64,000 bases of DNA from assembly GCF_004379255.2 (NCBI RefSeq), contig NC_056046.1:15190001-15254000 (forward strand), written 5' to 3'. Origin of the DNA: Salvia splendens. Lineage: Eukaryota > Streptophyta > Magnoliopsida > Lamiales > Lamiaceae. Below the pieces are notes generated by a model that worked only from the letters and a program-made list of their open reading frames with translations, searched no databases and had not been told where the DNA came from. Shown piece by piece: positions 32,304-41,797 of this stretch; position 1 is the stretch's first letter; each line of letters starts with the position of its first letter. Both the position numbers and the translations under genes were made by a program.

Positions 32304-33445
32304 GTTTGTCTTTGGTCTGATGAAATAAACATCTTTGACCGGACTCGTCTTTGGTCTGATGAAATAAACATCTTTGACCGGACTCGTCTTTGGTCTGATG
32401 AAATAAACATCTTTGACCGGACTCGTCTTTGGTCTGATGAAATAAACATCTTTGACCGGACTCGTCTTTGGTCTGATGAAATAAACATCTTTGACCGGAC
32501 TCGTCTTTGGTCTGATGAAATAAACATCTTTGACCGGACTCGTCTTTGGTCGGATGAAATAAACATCTTTGACCGGACTCGTCTTTGGTCTGATGAAATA
32601 AACATCTTTGACCGGACTCGTCTTTGGTCTGATGAAATAAACATCTTTGACCGGACTCGTCTTTGGTCGGATGAAATAAACATCTTTGACCGGACTCGTC
32701 TTTGGTCTGATGAAATAAACATCTTTGACCGGACTCGTCTTTGGTCTGATGAAATAAACATCTTTGACCGGACTCGTCTTTGGTCTGATGAAATAAACAT
32801 CTTTGACCGGACTCGTCTTTGGTCTGATGAAATAACCATCTTTAACCGGACTCGTCTTTGGTCGGATGAAATAAACATCTTTGACCGGACTCGTCTTTGG
32901 TCGGATGAAATAAACATCTTTGACCGGACTCGTCTTTGGTCTGATGAAATAACCATCTTTAACCGGACTCGTCTTTGGTCGGATGAAATAAACATCTTTG
33001 ACCGGACTCGTCTTTGGTCGGATGAAATAAACATCTTTGACCGGACTCGTCTTTGGTCTGATGAAATAAACATCTTTGACCGGACTCGTCTTTGGTCTGA
33101 ATTGTGGTCTTGTATCCTCTTCAGAAGCTTTGACTCACAATCGTTGGCTTGTTGCAGCTCGTTTCAGACGAACTGCTTGTTTAAGCTGAATTGTGGTCTT
33201 GTATCCTCTTCAGAAGCTTTGACTCACAATCGTTGGCTTGTTGCAGCTCGTTTCGGACGAACTGCTTGTTTAAGCTGAATTGTGGTCTTGTATCCTCTTC
33301 AGAAGCTTTGACTCACAATCGTTGGCTTGTTGCAGCTCGTTTCGGACGAACTGCTTGTTTAAGCTGAATTGTGGTCTTGTATCCTCTTTAGAAGCTTGGA
33401 CTTCACAATCGTTGGCTTATTGCAGTTCGTTTTAGACGAACTGAC
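32304..33445 (-). repeat. 39-bp and 89-bp arrays (internal 2)
   Basis: Copy of the arrays at 29369-30510 shifted by 2,935 bp. The 39-bp part (to about 33095) gives a 269-codon minus-strand frame at 32264-33073. The 89-bp part follows. The only differences I noticed between the two copies are rare single bases, such as CGTCCTTGG against CGTCTTTGG near 30115. Confidence 0.85.
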
Positions 33446-33859
33446 ATCTCTTCGGTACGGAGGAGATGGAGTTCTCCTGTGGTTCCGGTACCGAGGAGGA
33501 ACAGGAACATGTCGGGGTTGAGGATTCTTCTTTCCGGAAGACACGGCACTACTGCGGTAGTGACTTTCATGTCTGGAGGAGGAAGGAGAATCCACCCTTT
33601 TCGTCTTCGGCTCTTGGCTCTTTTGCAGGAAGGCTAAGAACTCATCCTGCTTCTCAGCCAAGAACAGCTTGACAGCCTCATTCAAATCAGGCTGCTGGGA
33701 AGACTCGGTGTGTGGACCTTTTGAGCGGCTTGTTCCTTCTCCGTGAGAACTGGAAGTAGATTTTTCACGAGGCTGCTTTCCAGGCCTATGGGCTGCTGGA
33801 TTAGCTTCCTCATGGTTATCACGGACGGAGGCACGGGTGTTATGTGATCTGGTATGCAT
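33359..33859 (-). CDS. Truncated Gag N-terminal fragment (internal 2)
   Basis: Same 166-codon product as at 30424-30924, with identical translation. See that entry for homology. The identity of the two copies shows that the duplication is recent or homogenised. Confidence 0.7.
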   Translation of the reverse strand: MHTRSHNTRASVRDNHEEANPAAHRPGKQPREKSTSSSHGEGTSRSKGPHTESSQQPDLNEAVKLFLAEKQDEFLAFLQKSQEPKTKRVDSPSSSRHESHYRSSAVSSGKKNPQPRHVPVPPRYRNHRRTPSPPYRRDVSSSKTNCNKPTIVKSKLLKRIQDHNSA

Positions 33860-33932
33860 TTTTTTGGTAGAAGAGGATCAAAAACTCGCTTTATCACAAA
33901 TTTGGTTCTCTGTTTCCCACAGACGGCGCCAG

Positions 33933-34616
33933 TGATGAATCGGCGAATTTCTGATGTTAGTAAATGCTGGTAGAGAATAAAGATCACGACACAAAGAATT
34001 TACGTGGTTCGATTTACTGAGGTAAATCTACGTCCACGGGAAGAAATGAGGGCAGAGTTGTATTGCTTGATCTGTTTTCTTACAGCTTACAATACAGACT
34101 TGCTATTTTGTATTTGATCTCTAGAAAGCGAGAGAGTCCCCCCCTATCTATCTGATCTAGGTTCTATTTATACATTAAACCAAGATCGTGGCATACAGCC
34201 ATTTACTAGGTAGTGGATGTCGTGGAGATCGTGGCGATCTTGCATGGGTCCACTATCCTGCATGAGTTAATGACTGCTTGACACCACTAAATAGATCGTG
34301 GGTGTAGTGGAGGTGGAAATCCTGCATGAGTCCACTATCTCCTAGTTCGGTCGAATACTGAGACCGAACTGCTGAATTATTGCCGAGCAGCTTTTGCCGA
34401 TCTGAGAGTAGAGCTTGATGCCGACCTGAGAGCAGAGTTTGATTGGTTGGCTTTTACCGAGCTGTAGGCTGGGGCCGAACTCTTTGGTTGTGCCGAACTG
34501 AACTCTTTAGTCATGCCGGACTGATACTCTTTAGTCATGCCGAACTGATACTCTTTCTTGGGCTTTAGGCTGATGGGCTTTACTGCTGTTGGGCTTGTTT
34601 AGTCCGTACTCCATCA
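33933..34616 (-). repeat. LTR D (5-prime LTR of the complex)
   Basis: 684 bp. Its minus-strand 5-prime end (34616) abuts the target duplication TTTAA. The primer-binding site (GGCGCCGTCTGTGGGAA on the minus strand) lies at its other edge. Confidence 0.85.
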
Positions 34617-36649
34617 TTTAATAAACATCAACTCCATCATCACTCCTTCCCTTTGACGTTCAACCTGCACATTTAGAAATACATGCAGGGCTGAGTACGG
34701 GAGTACTCATTGGACACATACTGAAAAACAAAACATACAATATATAGCTGGCAAGCCATCAACAATAACACACGGGGTTTTCATAAAAGACCCGAGCTTA
34801 CTAAATTCCTTTGTGTGCTAAAAGTTCATCTGCGCAGACTAAGTTCTTTCATAATTTGTCATATCTAAACATTCGTGCATCGGGGAGGTGCCCACCTCCC
34901 ACGGTCACCAATTCCAACGTGCCAGGAAGGTGGCCACCTTCCACGGACACCAGAACTGGCCAACCATCTCGACGACTCATGGCTCGCGTCGTGTACAAAA
35001 GTCTGTGTTGTGATTCTATCCACTCTAAGACCTGAATTCGATTATAACGTTTTGGGGTTACCAAAATAAAATAAGCACTTAGCCCCACAGATATGCATCA
35101 AAACAAACATTTTATGGCATGACAACAACTTGAAAATAATCATAGCTCCATTTTGAGAAAAGATGATATTTCATAATTTCACAAGTATTTGATTTATATC
35201 CACACTGATATATTGGATATTAAAAGAAAGCTCACCTAATATGCTTATTCCTCAATTCAATTACTCGCGTTGGCCTCATTCTGCCCTCGAGCAATTTATC
35301 CCCACTTGGTGGTTCTTCGGTTTATGCGGCTGCTCTCTCCGCGCTGTCACTGCCTCCCTCGCTCTCCTCCCTAGTTCTTGCTGAAATCCTTATGTGATAT
35401 GAAATTTGTGGTGACTAAATGGCAAGAGGGAATGGAGGTGGGGAGGTAGCTTATATAGGCCTCGATTTTGTCCTCTCGTGTCTGAATTTTAGGGGAATGA
35501 TCCTTCTATTTTGAGGCTACATGCTTGGCCTCCTTCTGGGTTTTGTGATTAGGTTTCTTTACCCCTTTGGTGTATATTTTGTCACCTTGGATTGGCTGAT
35601 CTCATGACTGAATTTTGGGGGATTGATATCCTATCTCAGGCTGCAGGTTGAGCTCTCTTTTGAGCTTGTAAGTAGGCCTTCTATGCCTACTTTGGGGTGT
35701 ACTTGGGGGTTGTTCATTAGGGCTGCATTTCCAGCCTTGATGATGAGGTTTTCTTTACTCTATTTGAGCTTGGTGATGAACTCACCCCTTGCTCCTCATT
35801 GTTTCTTACATCACTTGAGTATATCTTATCTCTTGTACTCACTTGAACTTGGGAGAATGGAATGATCCCTTGCATGGACTTACTGCCATGCTCCACATTT
35901 TCTACTACATTTTTTTGTTAACTTTCCTTGTTGGATTTCTTGGGCACATGACAAATTACTAACTTGGTATGTGTTTTTCCTTGCAAGTTTGGCTGTCACT
36001 TTGGAGTTTAGTGGGGGCAGAGAGATGGGGGAGAGAAGAGAAGAAATCTACTAAACATCTCCCACTTTGTTTTGTTGCTAGGTTTAGCAAATGGTTAAGC
36101 CTTAGGCCTTGGGTAGCTCTTTGACCAATTCCTGATTTAGCTACTAACTAACTTTGGCTCCAACCAATTCTTAGAGTAGAATTAGTTGTCACTCTATCCT
36201 TATTGTAGCAAGGGTCCCACATGTATAACAATTTTTTCTTATATACGTGTACTATTTGTATGATTGTATCTAGCTCAAACCTATGCAACTATATCTCTTG
36301 TACAATAATTACTTGTAACATCATTGGTATTTTTCCACAAATGAATTTGTTGTTCTTTAAATTCCCTTGCACTTTATTTTCCAAAACAAAGTATTCATAT
36401 CTCTCAAGGTCAAAGATCACAACGAGAATCCACGATTACTAGATAACACAGCGTTAGTAGAAATTAATAATACTAATAAATCTGATTTATCCTGATAAGA
36501 GGAAACGAAAATTCGGGGCGTCACAAGATTAGAAACAAGATTTTGACATAATTCAGCCACAATTTTCATGTCCACTTTCACCGGTGGACGGAAATTTCAG
36601 TTCTTAAAAAATCGCATACTACCATTAGATAATTAACCCCAAAAAAATA

Positions 36650-36880
36650 AATGTAGTTACATAGCTTTAATATAATCAAAGTTACATAGTGTCGTCAGAT
36701 AAGTAAACTAAGCAAAATAGATATTGTTACATAGTTTTAATATAGTCAAAGTCACATAGTATCATCAGATAAGCAACCCAAGCAAAATAATGTAGTTACA
36801 TAGTTTTGACAGAGTAAGAGTTACATAGTATCATCATAATAGCAACCAAAGCATACTAGATGCGGTTACATTGTTTTGAC
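36650..36880. repeat. Degenerate ~69-bp tandem repeat, ~4 units
   Basis: Units begin with variants of ATGTAGTTACATAG near 36651, 36721, 36789 and 36858 and contain AGTTACATAGT and ATCATCAGATAAG. The rest of 36526-37321 is AT-rich. From about 37165 it contains imperfect TTTGTTGA...GGTATTTGGTTGTTTCT repeats, which continue on the far side of the PIF element (55048-55236). Confidence 0.65.
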
Positions 36881-38436
36881 GAAGAAAAATTCACATACAA
36901 GTGAATACAAAAGATGGACACAAAAGATCCATAATAATATCATCGGATCAGCCAACAGAAGTACATTTCCTTTTACCAGAAGAGCTCGGCCCTTGAACAA
37001 CAACACAATATTTGTCGAACCACATGTAAATTTCCCAAAGGTAGTGTTTTCAAGTTTGTCGAACCATTTTTGTTTCAACGCATTAAAAAAACCACACACC
37101 TTGCCTCACATTAGTGTCCCTCTCCATGGATCATCAAAAGAGGCTTGCTTAGCTTCTTAGCAGATATGTCTGTTTTGCCATTTATTTGTTGAAATATTGA
37201 TGTTGGTATTTGGTTGTTTCTTATTAATTTACAGTTTTATCATTTGTTTGTTGAGTTACAATACTGATGGAGGTATTATGTTGTTTCTCATCAATTGGTT
37301 GTTTTCCCAATTGTTTGTTAAGGGTCCGTTCGGTACCATGGAGTTAATGTCGTGGAATTAGAATTGAAGCTTCGAATTCCATTTCTGTTGTTCGGTATCA
37401 CAAATATGTGTGGATTTGAAATTGAATTCCAATTGCATCAATTCCAATTCCACAATTATAATTCCATATATTAACAAAACAATTACTCCCAATTCTATAT
37501 GAAAAACTGGTCAGAATTAAAAAAAAAACACGCGGATCCTATTTCCGGGTTAAAATCTAAACGGGTAATATAAAAGGAAAAAAATGTATGTCGCGTTTCC
37601 TCTCTCTCCCCCCCTTTCTCTTCGCACTCCATCCATTTTTCTTGCATGTCCTAGCGGATTTTCTCTGCGGCTCTCTCTGCGACTTTGCCAAAGCGGATTA
37701 ATCTCTAGGATCAATGGCCGCGACTGTGCCCTAGCCGATTTATCTCTAAGGTTGATGGTTAATCAAGTAACGCCGGTTGTTTTCCCCTTTAATTTTCAGT
37801 TGTGGATGAAGTGGGGGTGGTGTTTTTTGCTTTCTTTGTATGGCTATAGTTTTATCATCTATACATCTCTGTACTTCATAACTTATCATCTTGACCTGAA
37901 TGGTCATATTTAAGACAACAAAAGTTGTTGGATTTCTTCAATTTAAGTTTGTTGCAAAGCTTGAGTTTGATTTTCGGTTAAATTTGTTGATGTAGTTGTT
38001 ATTTTCTTGATTATTTTCCAAAGAAGTTTTTATTTATGTTGATGTTTGCTGCTGGAATGCCCTCTTGATGTTACATTCTAAGTATATTTTCATCCCTTTG
38101 CTACTGCTCTTTTGCTCTTTTTGTGTGCAACAAGTGAGTTTAAGTTTACATTACAGATTATATCTAAAATGAATCTAATTGGTGTGTCGTTCTTCGTTTG
38201 GGTGTCTTTAATGATGACTTATTTGCATATATCATTTGTGATTTTTAAACAATAAGATAAGAGTCTCAAGGTATAACTTAATTTGTAGCAGCCCATTCAC
38301 CATACTTACATACAGTGGTTCTTATTTTCACTCTTTCTCAAACAACACATCTATATAGTTGGAGTGAAGTTCATTTAGCCAAAAGTGAGATTACATCTAT
38401 GCTAATATTTTTTTATTGCTTTCTTAAATGTTGTAG

Positions 38437-38776
38437 ATGGCTTCTGATTCACAAGCAAAGGGGAAATCAAAATATTTCACTTGGACTAATGAGATGGATA
38501 AAATCCTCGGAGCTTGTTTCAATGAACAAATGAATGAAGGAAACAAGCTAGATTGAAAATTTGCTTGGAAGTCTACCTCTTGGACCGCTGCTATATATGC
38601 ACTTATGGTAAATTTGAACATCAAGGTGGATAAAAACAATATACAAGCTCGCTTAAAGACTTGGGAGAAACACTATGATATCTTGCATCCACTATTGGTA
38701 TCATGCAATTCTGGCAGCCCAATCACGTGGCATTATACAACGGGTAGATGAAAATGTGTGCAGTGAAAGATTAAAG
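38437..38776 (+). pseudogene. Myb/SANT-like DNA-binding protein, exon 1 (decayed)
   Basis: From ATG 38437 the frame encodes KYFTWTNEMDKILGACFNEQ and MNEGNKLD, then an in-frame TGA at 38554. It resumes KFAWKSTSWTAAIYALMVNL and QARLKTWEKHYDILHPLL, then a second stop. This is the trihelix-like Myb/SANT domain (PF12776 type) seen in plant L10-interacting and PIF ORF1 proteins. A GT donor follows at 38777. The retrotransposons lie in the intron after this exon. Confidence 0.75.
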
Positions 38777-39011
38777 GTAAGTTTATTTATATTATTGGTT
38801 TTATGATTTGGTTTATCTTTCTTAAATTGAACAGTTTCTTATTTTTTTGTTTGCTACAATGACTTGGTTGTTTTGTAGATATCATGAACCATTCACATGC
38901 ACTATACGACTAAAAATGATTATGTGAAGATTGTTTGGTATATTAACATGTTTAAGTGTAGTAGTTATAGTAGCAACTAGCAAGTTCTCTTGCCTTAAAT
39001 AGTTTGAGTAT

Positions 39012-39608
39012 TGATGGGGTACGAACTAAACCCTAATGGCAAGCCCAATAACAGTGACGGCCCATCAGCCCAGAGCCCAAGAAAGAGTATCTGTTCGGCA
39101 CCAAAGAGTTCGGCACGACCAAAGAGTTCGGACTCAGCCTACAGCTCGGTAAAAGCCGACCAGTCAAGCTCTCCTCTCAGATCGGCAAGAGCTGATCGGT
39201 AAAGTCCAGCAGTTCGGTCTCAGCATTCGACCGAACTAGGAGTTAGTGGACTCATGAAAGGCCTCCACGACCTCCACTATACCCACGATCTATTTAGTGG
39301 TACGAAGCAGTTATTGAGCAGTTATTGCTCACCCACGATCTTGTTAGTGGGGCTGCAAACCACGATCCTAGTTCAATGTATAAATAGGACTTAGATCAGA
39401 TAGACAGGGTTAAGCTCTCTAGAGATAAAATACCATATAGCAAGTCTGTGTTGTAAGCTGTAATCCCAGATCAAGCAATACAATCTTGCCCTCCCTTCTT
39501 CCCGTGGACGTAGATTTACTTCAGTAAATCGAACCACGTAAATTCTTTGTGTCGTAGTCTTTTTTCTCTACCAGCATTTACTAACATCAGAAATTCGCGG
39601 ATCCATCA
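39012..39608 (+). repeat. 5-prime LTR of the Tat element
   Basis: 597 bp, TGATGGGGTACGAACTAAAC to GATCCATCA. A TATAAATA box at 39379-39386 is the likely transcription start driver; the same box is conserved in the non-autonomous LTRs. Confidence 0.95.
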
Positions 39609-39609
39609 C

Positions 39610-39627
39610 TGGCGCCGTCTGTGGGAA
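39610..39627 (+). promoter_or_regulatory. Primer-binding site of the Tat element
   Basis: TGGCGCCGTCTGTGGGAA, one base after the LTR. The same 18 bases serve as primer site in the Copia element at 57977-57994. Confidence 0.8.
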
Positions 39628-39684
39628 ACAGAGAACAAAATTTGTGATAAAGCGAATTTTTGATCCATTTTTTCCACCCAAAAA

Positions 39685-40872
39685 ATGCATACCAGATCGC
39701 AGAGTACCCGTATTCCTGCCCGTGAGAACCAGGAGGAAGCCAATCCATCCCATAGGTCTGGAAAACAGCCTAGGGATAAATCCACCACCAGTTCTCATGG
39801 CGAAGGAACAAGCCGCTCCAAAAATCGTCCCACTGAGTCTTCCCAGCAGCCCGATTTGAATGAGGCTGTCAAGCAGTTTTTGGCGGCGAAGCAGGAGGAA
39901 TTCTTAACCTTCCTGCAAAAAAGCCAAAAGCAGCCGGAGACGAAAACGACGGATTCTCCTTCTCCCTCCGCACAAGAAAGTCACTACCGCAGTAGTGTCG
40001 CATCTCCCAGGAGAAAGAATCCCCGTCCCCAACATGTTCCAGTTCCTCCTCGGTACCGGAATCACAGGAGAACTCAATCTCCTCCATACCGACGAGATAT
40101 CGGATTCGCCGTGTACGGAGCACTGAAGACTCCGTTCTCGGACGACATCACCCGAACTCCCCTACCACAGAACTACCGAACTCCGTCGATGACTTACGAC
40201 GGGCTCGTGGACCCTCACGATTTCTTGGGGCGCTATCAATATAACATGGCGAACCAGGGTCTCAACGAGGTCCACATGTGCAAGCTGTTTCCCGAGCTGC
40301 TCATCGGGAACGCGAGAAGGTGGTTCGATAGCCTCCCCCAGGGCAGCATCAGATCTTACCGAGATCTAATGGATGCCTTCCACAGGAGGTTCTTTCAGAA
40401 AGCGGAAGCCCGAATCACTTCGGCTCAGCTGCTTTCCATTCGTCAAGGTCGCGACGAAAAAATCAGCGACTTTATGACAAGATTCCACAAGGAATGCCTG
40501 CAAGTAGACGATCTCAACGATCTGCTTGTCATCTCGGCATTCCAAAATGGAATCCTGCCCGGAGCTCTCTACAGGAAGCTCGTTGAGTGCGGTCCGCAGA
40601 CAGCTCAGGAAATGTGGGACATTGCGGACCAGTACTCCTGGGCCGATGAGGCAGACCGTCGCAAACGGTCGTTAGACAGCTCATCGACCCGAGGAGACAG
40701 AAGGAAGCCCGGTCATAGCGATCAGGGGCATCCTCGCCGGACTCCATTTGAAAGAATTCAAAGGGCTCCGGTGCAAGACAGATTGGGACCCCCGTCTCAA
40801 TCCCGAGAAGCCGCCCGCTCAGTTCGTACCGCTGAACAAGCCGAGAGTGGAAATTTTCGAACTGCACTCTGA
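39685..40872 (+). CDS. gag: Gag of the Tat element
   Basis: 395 codons from ATG 39685. A low-complexity Ser/Arg/Gln-rich N-terminus (residues 1-135) is followed by a retrotransposon Gag capsid domain at about 165-325 (YDGLVDPHDFLGRYQYNMAN, RRWFDSLPQGSIRSYRDLMD, RRFFQKAEA). This forms the virus-like particle in the cytoplasm. The frame ends at 40870-40872, but homology to related Gag proteins continues in the next frame from about 40780 (KPPAQFVPLN). A +1 shift, mutation or splicing is therefore needed to reach the zinc-finger and protease part. Confidence 0.85.
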   Translation: MHTRSQSTRIPARENQEEANPSHRSGKQPRDKSTTSSHGEGTSRSKNRPTESSQQPDLNEAVKQFLAAKQEEFLTFLQKSQKQPETKTTDSPSPSAQESHYRSSVASPRRKNPRPQHVPVPPRYRNHRRTQSPPYRRDIGFAVYGALKTPFSDDITRTPLPQNYRTPSMTYDGLVDPHDFLGRYQYNMANQGLNEVHMCKLFPELLIGNARRWFDSLPQGSIRSYRDLMDAFHRRFFQKAEARITSAQLLSIRQGRDEKISDFMTRFHKECLQVDDLNDLLVISAFQNGILPGALYRKLVECGPQTAQEMWDIADQYSWADEADRRKRSLDSSSTRGDRRKPGHSDQGHPRRTPFERIQRAPVQDRLGPPSQSREAARSVRTAEQAESGNFRTAL

Positions 40873-41770
40873 CCTATTCGAAAAGCCAAAGCGGATGACG
40901 AAATCAGCCGCGCGCCGACCACAGGATAGCTACTGCTCCTACCATCAAGACCACGGTCACGATACTGAGGAGTGCAGAAACTTGGCTGCAGGTATCGATG
41001 TTCTTGTGAAGGCAGGGACATTGAAAAAATACCAAAGCAAGCAGCCAAAGAAGAATAAGAAGCAGAGTGGTGCGAACTGCGCTCCTCAGGATCCGAAAAG
41101 GCAGCCGGATCCCGAAGACGACGACGAGCCGCAATATGATGGAGTAATCCAGACTATTGACGCTCTCCCTGCCGGGAAGACCAAGTCGTCCCTAAAGTCA
41201 GAGCGCAGAGGCTCCAATCGAGAGGAGCCAACGCATAAAAGGCTGAAGCAGGACGAAGTGATTACGTTCTCGGATGCTGATCCCGTCCCGGCCATCTCTC
41301 CTCACCAAGACGCCATTGTCATCCAAGCCGGAGTGGCAAACAAACTGATCCACAGGGTGTTTGTGGATACAGGAGCGTCGGTTAGCATTCTTTTTAAAGA
41401 GTGCTTTGACAAACTAGAAGTGGACCCAGCTCGGCTCAGTCCGGCTCCGCTTCCCCTGAAGAGCTTCGCCCAGGAGGACACCCGCCCTGAAGGTATTATC
41501 AGCCTTCCGATCACGGTGGGGAAAGCGCCTACTAGCTCCAGTACGATGATTGAGTTTTTCGTGGTGAAAGCTCGGTCCCCGTACAACATCATCCTGGGAA
41601 GAGACTGGCTCAACACAGTTCGGGCCGTTTGCTCCACTTATCACCTCACCATCAAGATCCCTACTAAAGGAGGGATAGCGGTCATCCGAGGTGACCAAAA
41701 GAGAGCAAAGGAATGTCTGCAAATTGCGCTTAGAAGTGCCGAGCAGTCAGATCGGCACCACCAAGCATAG
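40748..41770 (+). CDS. Gag C-terminus (zinc-knuckle-like) and aspartic protease
   Basis: Open frame overlapping the end of gag in another frame; the first codon is not a credible start (TTG), so it is a continuation rather than a separate gene. YCSYHQDHGHDTEECRNL is the Cys/His nucleic-acid-binding motif of Tat Gag proteins. The protease active site is VFVDTGASVSILF, with the flap-region partner NIILGRDWL. The frame ends with TAG at 41768-41770, followed by CAATCA and continuing in the same frame into pol. Confidence 0.85.
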   Translation: MKEFKGLRCKTDWDPRLNPEKPPAQFVPLNKPRVEIFELHSDLFEKPKRMTKSAARRPQDSYCSYHQDHGHDTEECRNLAAGIDVLVKAGTLKKYQSKQPKKNKKQSGANCAPQDPKRQPDPEDDDEPQYDGVIQTIDALPAGKTKSSLKSERRGSNREEPTHKRLKQDEVITFSDADPVPAISPHQDAIVIQAGVANKLIHRVFVDTGASVSILFKECFDKLEVDPARLSPAPLPLKSFAQEDTRPEGIISLPITVGKAPTSSSTMIEFFVVKARSPYNIILGRDWLNTVRAVCSTYHLTIKIPTKGGIAVIRGDQKRAKECLQIALRSAEQSDRHHQA

Positions 41771-41797
41771 CAATCACAGCAGCCGGAGTCAGAGGCG

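Larger units (their letters stand above)
28601..34616 (-). mobile_element. Non-autonomous Tat-lineage retrotransposon complex with four LTRs
   Basis: A single insertion by its target duplication: TTTAA at 28596-28600 and again at 34617-34621. On the minus strand the order is LTR D, primer site, internal 2, polypurine tract, LTR C, primer site, a mini-internal, truncated LTR B, primer site, internal 1, polypurine tract, LTR A. Everything repeats with a period of 2,935 bp. Each internal region is only ~1.7 kb and has a 5-prime gag fragment plus tandem repeats, with no protease, reverse transcriptase or integrase. LTR ends, primer site and gag closely resemble the autonomous element at 39012-50151, its likely source of proteins. 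Confidence 0.8.
28286..36525 (-). mobile_element. Probable solo LTR (Ty3/gypsy, long-LTR type), split by a nested insertion
   Basis: On the minus strand the outer sequence begins TGTGACGCCCCGAATTTTCG (at 36525) and ends GCGGTCGTGACA (at 28286), that is TG...CA, matching LTRs of Del/Tekay-like elements. The GGGCTGAGTACGGGAGTACT block at about 34690 is also typical of them. Without the nested 6.0 kb it would be about 2.2 kb. Flanks AGTTT and AGATT match in 4 of 5 positions. No internal gag or pol belonging to it is present, so it is most simply a solo LTR. Confidence 0.6.
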
